This document shows, in pieces, positions 60,291-64,000 of a stretch of DNA of 64,000 nucleotides. Origin of the DNA: Alloascoidea africana. Lineage: Eukaryota > Ascomycota > Alloascoideomycetes > Alloascoideales > Alloascoideaceae. Position numbers and translations under genes: made by a program. Position 1 is the stretch's first letter; each line of letters starts with the position of its first letter. The notes under the pieces were generated by a model. That model saw only the letters and a program-made list of their open reading frames with translations. It had not been told where the DNA came from and searched no databases. The DNA lies in assembly GCA_030581615.1 (NCBI GenBank), contig JAKTTT010000054.1:62001-126000 (forward strand). The letters run 5' to 3'.

Positions 60291-63200
60291 TTATACGTTG
60301 AAATGGCATTGCTTTTTGTTTGCCTCGATCATTTTTGCAAGTTTTGTCTCTTCAAATCGAAATTCAGGTACTTTCTGACAGAACTTGTGATGAAGTAATT
60401 GTTCTGCAGTGGGTCGGTTCTCAGGGTTGCTATTTCCGTTGTTAGTAAGTTACAAAGAAACAGGAAAAACAAAAAAGACCACTTACACTTGGAAGCATTG
60501 TTCTATAAAATCTTTGCCTTCTTCTGACACGAAGGGTAGAGTATCCTCTGGTATTGGAGGAGCCAACTTGGTCTTACCAATCTGTTAAACATGAAAAAAA
60601 GTGGTTAGCTAAAGTCTCAAGATCATAAAAACACTAGTTTCTCATCATACCTTGTAAATTGCCCCAACAGCTTCTAAATTTGACCATGGACGACATCCTG
60701 CAAACATCTCCAAGACCACACAACCCAGGGACCAAATATCTACTTTTGCACTGTAGCCTTGCTTTTCACTATGAACGACATTATCGATAACCTCTGGCGC
60801 CATCCAAAAGATTGTACCCTGCATTGACATGTCTGCGTCGTTATCATAAATGTTTTGACTTCTCTTGGATATTCCAAAGTCAGATATTTTACAAACACCA
60901 TTGAGATCCAACAAGAGATTATCGGCTTTCAAATCTCGATGCAAAATACCACAGGAATGGAGGTATGCAAGACCTTGGAGCACTTGCAGAGTGATAAAGC
61001 GGATCAGAGGCTCTTCAAACCTGCCGTGAAGCCGAATGCAGGATCCAACAGATCCCCCTGGAACATATTCAAGAAATAGGCTACAGAGCTCTTTTGTTTC
61101 TTCAAATCCAAGATATTGGACGATATTCAGATGATCCAGGTCTTTCAAAGTGTCAACTTCCGAATGTAAAGCCTCTATAACTTCTCGAGCCTGTGGAGAA
61201 CCATTCGTTATGCCAACCTGTTTCACGGAAATCATTTCTCCAGTGGTTACATTCAGAGCCAAATACACTTTACCAAACGTTCCTTTGCCAATAAGTTCAC
61301 CTTTTACCCATGCGAATTGGATTTTATCACCTTTCTGTTTGCGCAAAGTGCTTACTTTCCCGGTTCTGATCTCTCCAGATGTGACCTCAATCACGTTTTG
61401 CCCCCACATTTTTGTACTCATTCGTCTTCCTAGGCGATTTTCATTGCTTGATGTGGTTGAATAGTGCTTGTGGGCTTCGCTAGCTTCACGAGCAACAGCT
61501 CGAATTGTTTTCATGCGTCGCACCCCGCGACTGCTCTTCTTGATCGTTTCAGCATTGTTGTTACTTTCACCTAGATGCTCTCCTTGTTTTGTGTTTGGGG
61601 AGACTGGGAAATCGCTTGTTGAACAGTTGGCCAAATTTGAACCCCCAACTTTAGGTTTCGCCGCAAGTGAACTTTCAACAAACGGTGATATTGGTGAGTT
61701 CCCAGGTGAAAAGGTGTCATCGAGAATGGGTTTATCGAGGTCAGTATTGGGGAAAAACTTTTCCAGGTTATCGTAGACCAATTCTGCTGGAGGTCTCACG
61801 GTCCAAGAGTCGGATCTTGTAGGCATATGTACTTGTGACCTTGAATCTGTGGGACTTGAACTTGTGAAAAATTTCTCTTCCACTATTGGGGTTTTATTCA
61901 CACCGGGAGGCTTTTTTGCCCAAAGGCCGTCATCTGAGTCGTCGTCATCTTCTGTATCACTTTCATCCAATGCTGGGACTCCTTCAAAAGAGATAACATT
62001 CTCTTTGAATTTATCATGTTGCTTTGCAGTAGCCATGACGGTTTTTGTTTCGCTCTGATCCAACTTTCTGCTGTTTGGATCCTTCCCAGAAAAATCTGTT
62101 TTTTGATCGTGCCCGACAGAAGAATGAAAGCTTGCAAGACTGTTTTGTCTTGGAATTGGTGGAGGAGGAACTGTTCTCTTGGCTACCAAGTTTTTCCGAT
62201 CATAAGGAGATTCTCGTCTTTGATCAAAGTTGATTTCTTTTCTACTGTTTCTTATTATACGGAATGAGTCAGGAGGTTCTGAAGCTTTACCCCTGTTTTT
62301 GATAGAGTGAGCATTGAGTCTAGCAGTAGGAGTTGATGTGGTTGCAGAAGAAGAAAAAGACGAGGATGAGTTAGGACCGGTTCTGACCGTTTTGCTTCTT
62401 GATAAGGAAGAACCCACCTGTCTTGGGCGTTTCAAAGCTGATGCATTTTTATTAGTAAGTTGAGGTTTTACGGAATTGGCCTTGAAGTTGAGATAGTCCA
62501 CTTCTGAATCCTTAGCGGAAGAAGTATAGAGATACTGGGGAGTAGCTGGATACTTGTGAGCTTTGGTGAAGCCTCCCCGAGACACTAGATCAATTGAAGA
62601 GTTATCAGAAGAGCGAATTGGGTCAGCTATTAACTTCACATAGATTTTGGCCATTCCAGAATCAGTGATAAACAAAGAGCTGATTAAAGCATGAAACACG
62701 GCATCACTAATGGCTTCTCCTTCCTGACAGCAAAAATCCGTTAAATGATAGGATACGTCGTGGAATTCATCGTAGTTAATGGCTTCCGCTAACAGAGACT
62801 TTACACTTTGAACGGACTGAGATACACAGTCTTTAATAGAAACCGGAACGAATGATTTGTTGTCCTTTGTAACCAACACGGTAGTCTGATTACCTGTGGT
62901 AGGAGAAATAGCTTTTGGCCTATATTTCAAATCTGGGGAGTAGTAAGTTGGCACAGAGCTTTCAGACATCATGGGGCTTAAAAAGCCTCCACTGCTGGAC
63001 AAGGGGGAGCTCAAGGGTTTTGCAGACAGAGATTGGGGTGAAACTTTGTCAATTTTTGTTTCAATTTTGATTGTTGGACGAATTGGTGGTTCCTTAAAAA
63101 GTTAGTAGAGAGAATACAGCCTAGGTTGCAAAGAAGACATACAATTGGACTTTTCTTTGACGCTTCTTTCCTCTTGAATTTATTGTTCTTCCGCAACTTT

Positions 63201-63349
63201 GTAAACAGCCCGTTCTTTTTCAATTGAAATGTGGACTCCAAAGGAGAAGTATAGCTTTTCATGGGCTTTTCAGCAATGCTCTGGGAAGTACCCGCTGAAG
63301 ATGAGGTTGTCGACACTGAGGCCGATGTTGAAGTAGAAGTTGATGGTGA

Positions 63350-63386
<37 letters not shown>

Positions 63387-64000
63387 AATTGAGAACTGGC
63401 GGTCAACATAATTGGACTATTATTGCTTTTTGCAAGTCTTGAAGGGTCCGAAACAACTCCACTCTGGCACTAATAGTTAGTATCGTCGTCAATGGATATA
63501 GAACTCCTCGAAGAATCTTACCATGTTCTCCTGTACCTGTACCTGAGCCTGTGCAGGAGTTGTCGCTGTTGGTTGAGTCAAAAGAGGCACGGAGGCGTTT
63601 TTGGACAAAAACATTTTCACATCTTGAATTCTTCTCGAATGGTCAGATCCCGTGGACGGGATTGCGTTTGGAATCGGGCTTGGATTTGAATAAGTGGCCG
63701 TTTTTTGAAGAACGGGCAGACTTGTTAACGCGGTCAAAACGTTGGGGGCCGAAATGGTTGGAGTCAGTTTTTGTGTTAAATCCAGTGCGCTTGGATCAGA
63801 CACAGATCTCAAATGACTGGGATTCGAGCCCGATACGGCATTTGGACCAGATTTACCACTCTCGTTCTGGACGGCGAGGAAGGACGAGCGTAGAGAGTTG
63901 GCCATTGAATCCGAGGATGCAGATAAGGAACTATCCAAAGTCTTTCGCAGAAGGTGGATAAAGCGAGAATGATTTGTATTATTGTTTGAGCCCGAAGAAA
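60291..64000 (-). CDS. BCK1: MAP kinase kinase kinase Bck1 (cell wall integrity pathway), 5' end outside the window
   Basis: Kinase between Pkc1 and Mkk1/2 in the cell wall integrity cascade. Exons (minus): >64000-63522, 63463-63143, 63092-60651, 60581-60487, 60429-60291. The visible part has about 1155 codons. The N-terminal region is Ser/Asn/Thr-rich with a Gln tract (63358-63386). The kinase domain occupies the end: GKGTFGKVYLAL, ISVKQV (ATP-binding Lys), HRDLKADNLLL, DFGIS, the activation loop to APEV, then across two introns GKTKLAPPIP and NPENRPTAEQLL. The C-terminus is KKQCHFNV. Introns are 58, 50, 69 and 57 nt; one branch site is TACTAAC. The frame stays open to the window edge (ending TNHSRFIHLLRKTL upstream), so the start codon is not seen. 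Confidence 0.93.

Overview
The window looks like nuclear DNA of a budding yeast (Saccharomycotina) from an intron-rich lineage. Recognisable orthologues include JIP5, AFG1, RIB4, NOP8, a PEX11-family peroxin, SPT20, DCP1, PFA4, COX7, a PFA3-like protein, CTK3, ACH1, TSL1/TPS3 and BCK1. I could place 26 short introns (50 to 161 nt) in nine genes. Most have GTAAGT/GTGAGT/GTATGT-like donors and a (T/G)CTAAC-type branch site 10 to 45 nt before the acceptor. Exon lengths of every spliced model that is complete sum to a multiple of three. CTG codons fall at hydrophobic membrane positions in the MATE and NIPA transporters, so CTG reads as Leu. I cannot name the species.

Layout. 1-4.8 kb is gene-poor: a Ty3/Gypsy pol fossil, tRNA-Arg(TCT), and a decayed LINE ending about 100 bp before JIP5. 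4.9-14.9 kb carries JIP5, an unknown Ser-rich protein, seven-exon AFG1 and a secreted aspartic protease, all on +. 15.7-16.5 kb holds tRNA-Leu(TAA) with an LTR-element fossil just upstream of it. 17.9-24.4 kb is a + strand run: RIB4, NOP8, PEX11-family, SPT20. 24.5-32.3 kb is a - strand run: DCP1, PFA4 and a 1577-residue low-complexity protein. 32.3-39.6 kb is gene-poor but contains the tiny spliced COX7 gene, a pogo/Fot1-like transposase relic and a possible solo LTR. 39.6-51 kb carries a MATE transporter, a RING E3 ligase, a NIPA-type transporter, a PFA3-like DHHC protein, CTK3 and ACH1. 52.9-64 kb carries the trehalose synthase regulatory subunit, an HMG-box protein and BCK1, which runs off the right edge.

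The genes are unlinked housekeeping functions, not an operon or dedicated system. The most striking signal is in the two palmitoyltransferases. PFA4 keeps its catalytic Asp-His-x-Cys but has lost all four ligands of the second zinc site. The PFA3-like protein keeps every zinc ligand but has Asn in place of the catalytic Cys (DHHN). Other points of interest are an in-frame alternative acceptor that would disrupt the AFG1 Walker A motif, an HMG box split by about 60 extra residues, sharp GC islands inside AT-rich surroundings, and several decayed mobile elements.
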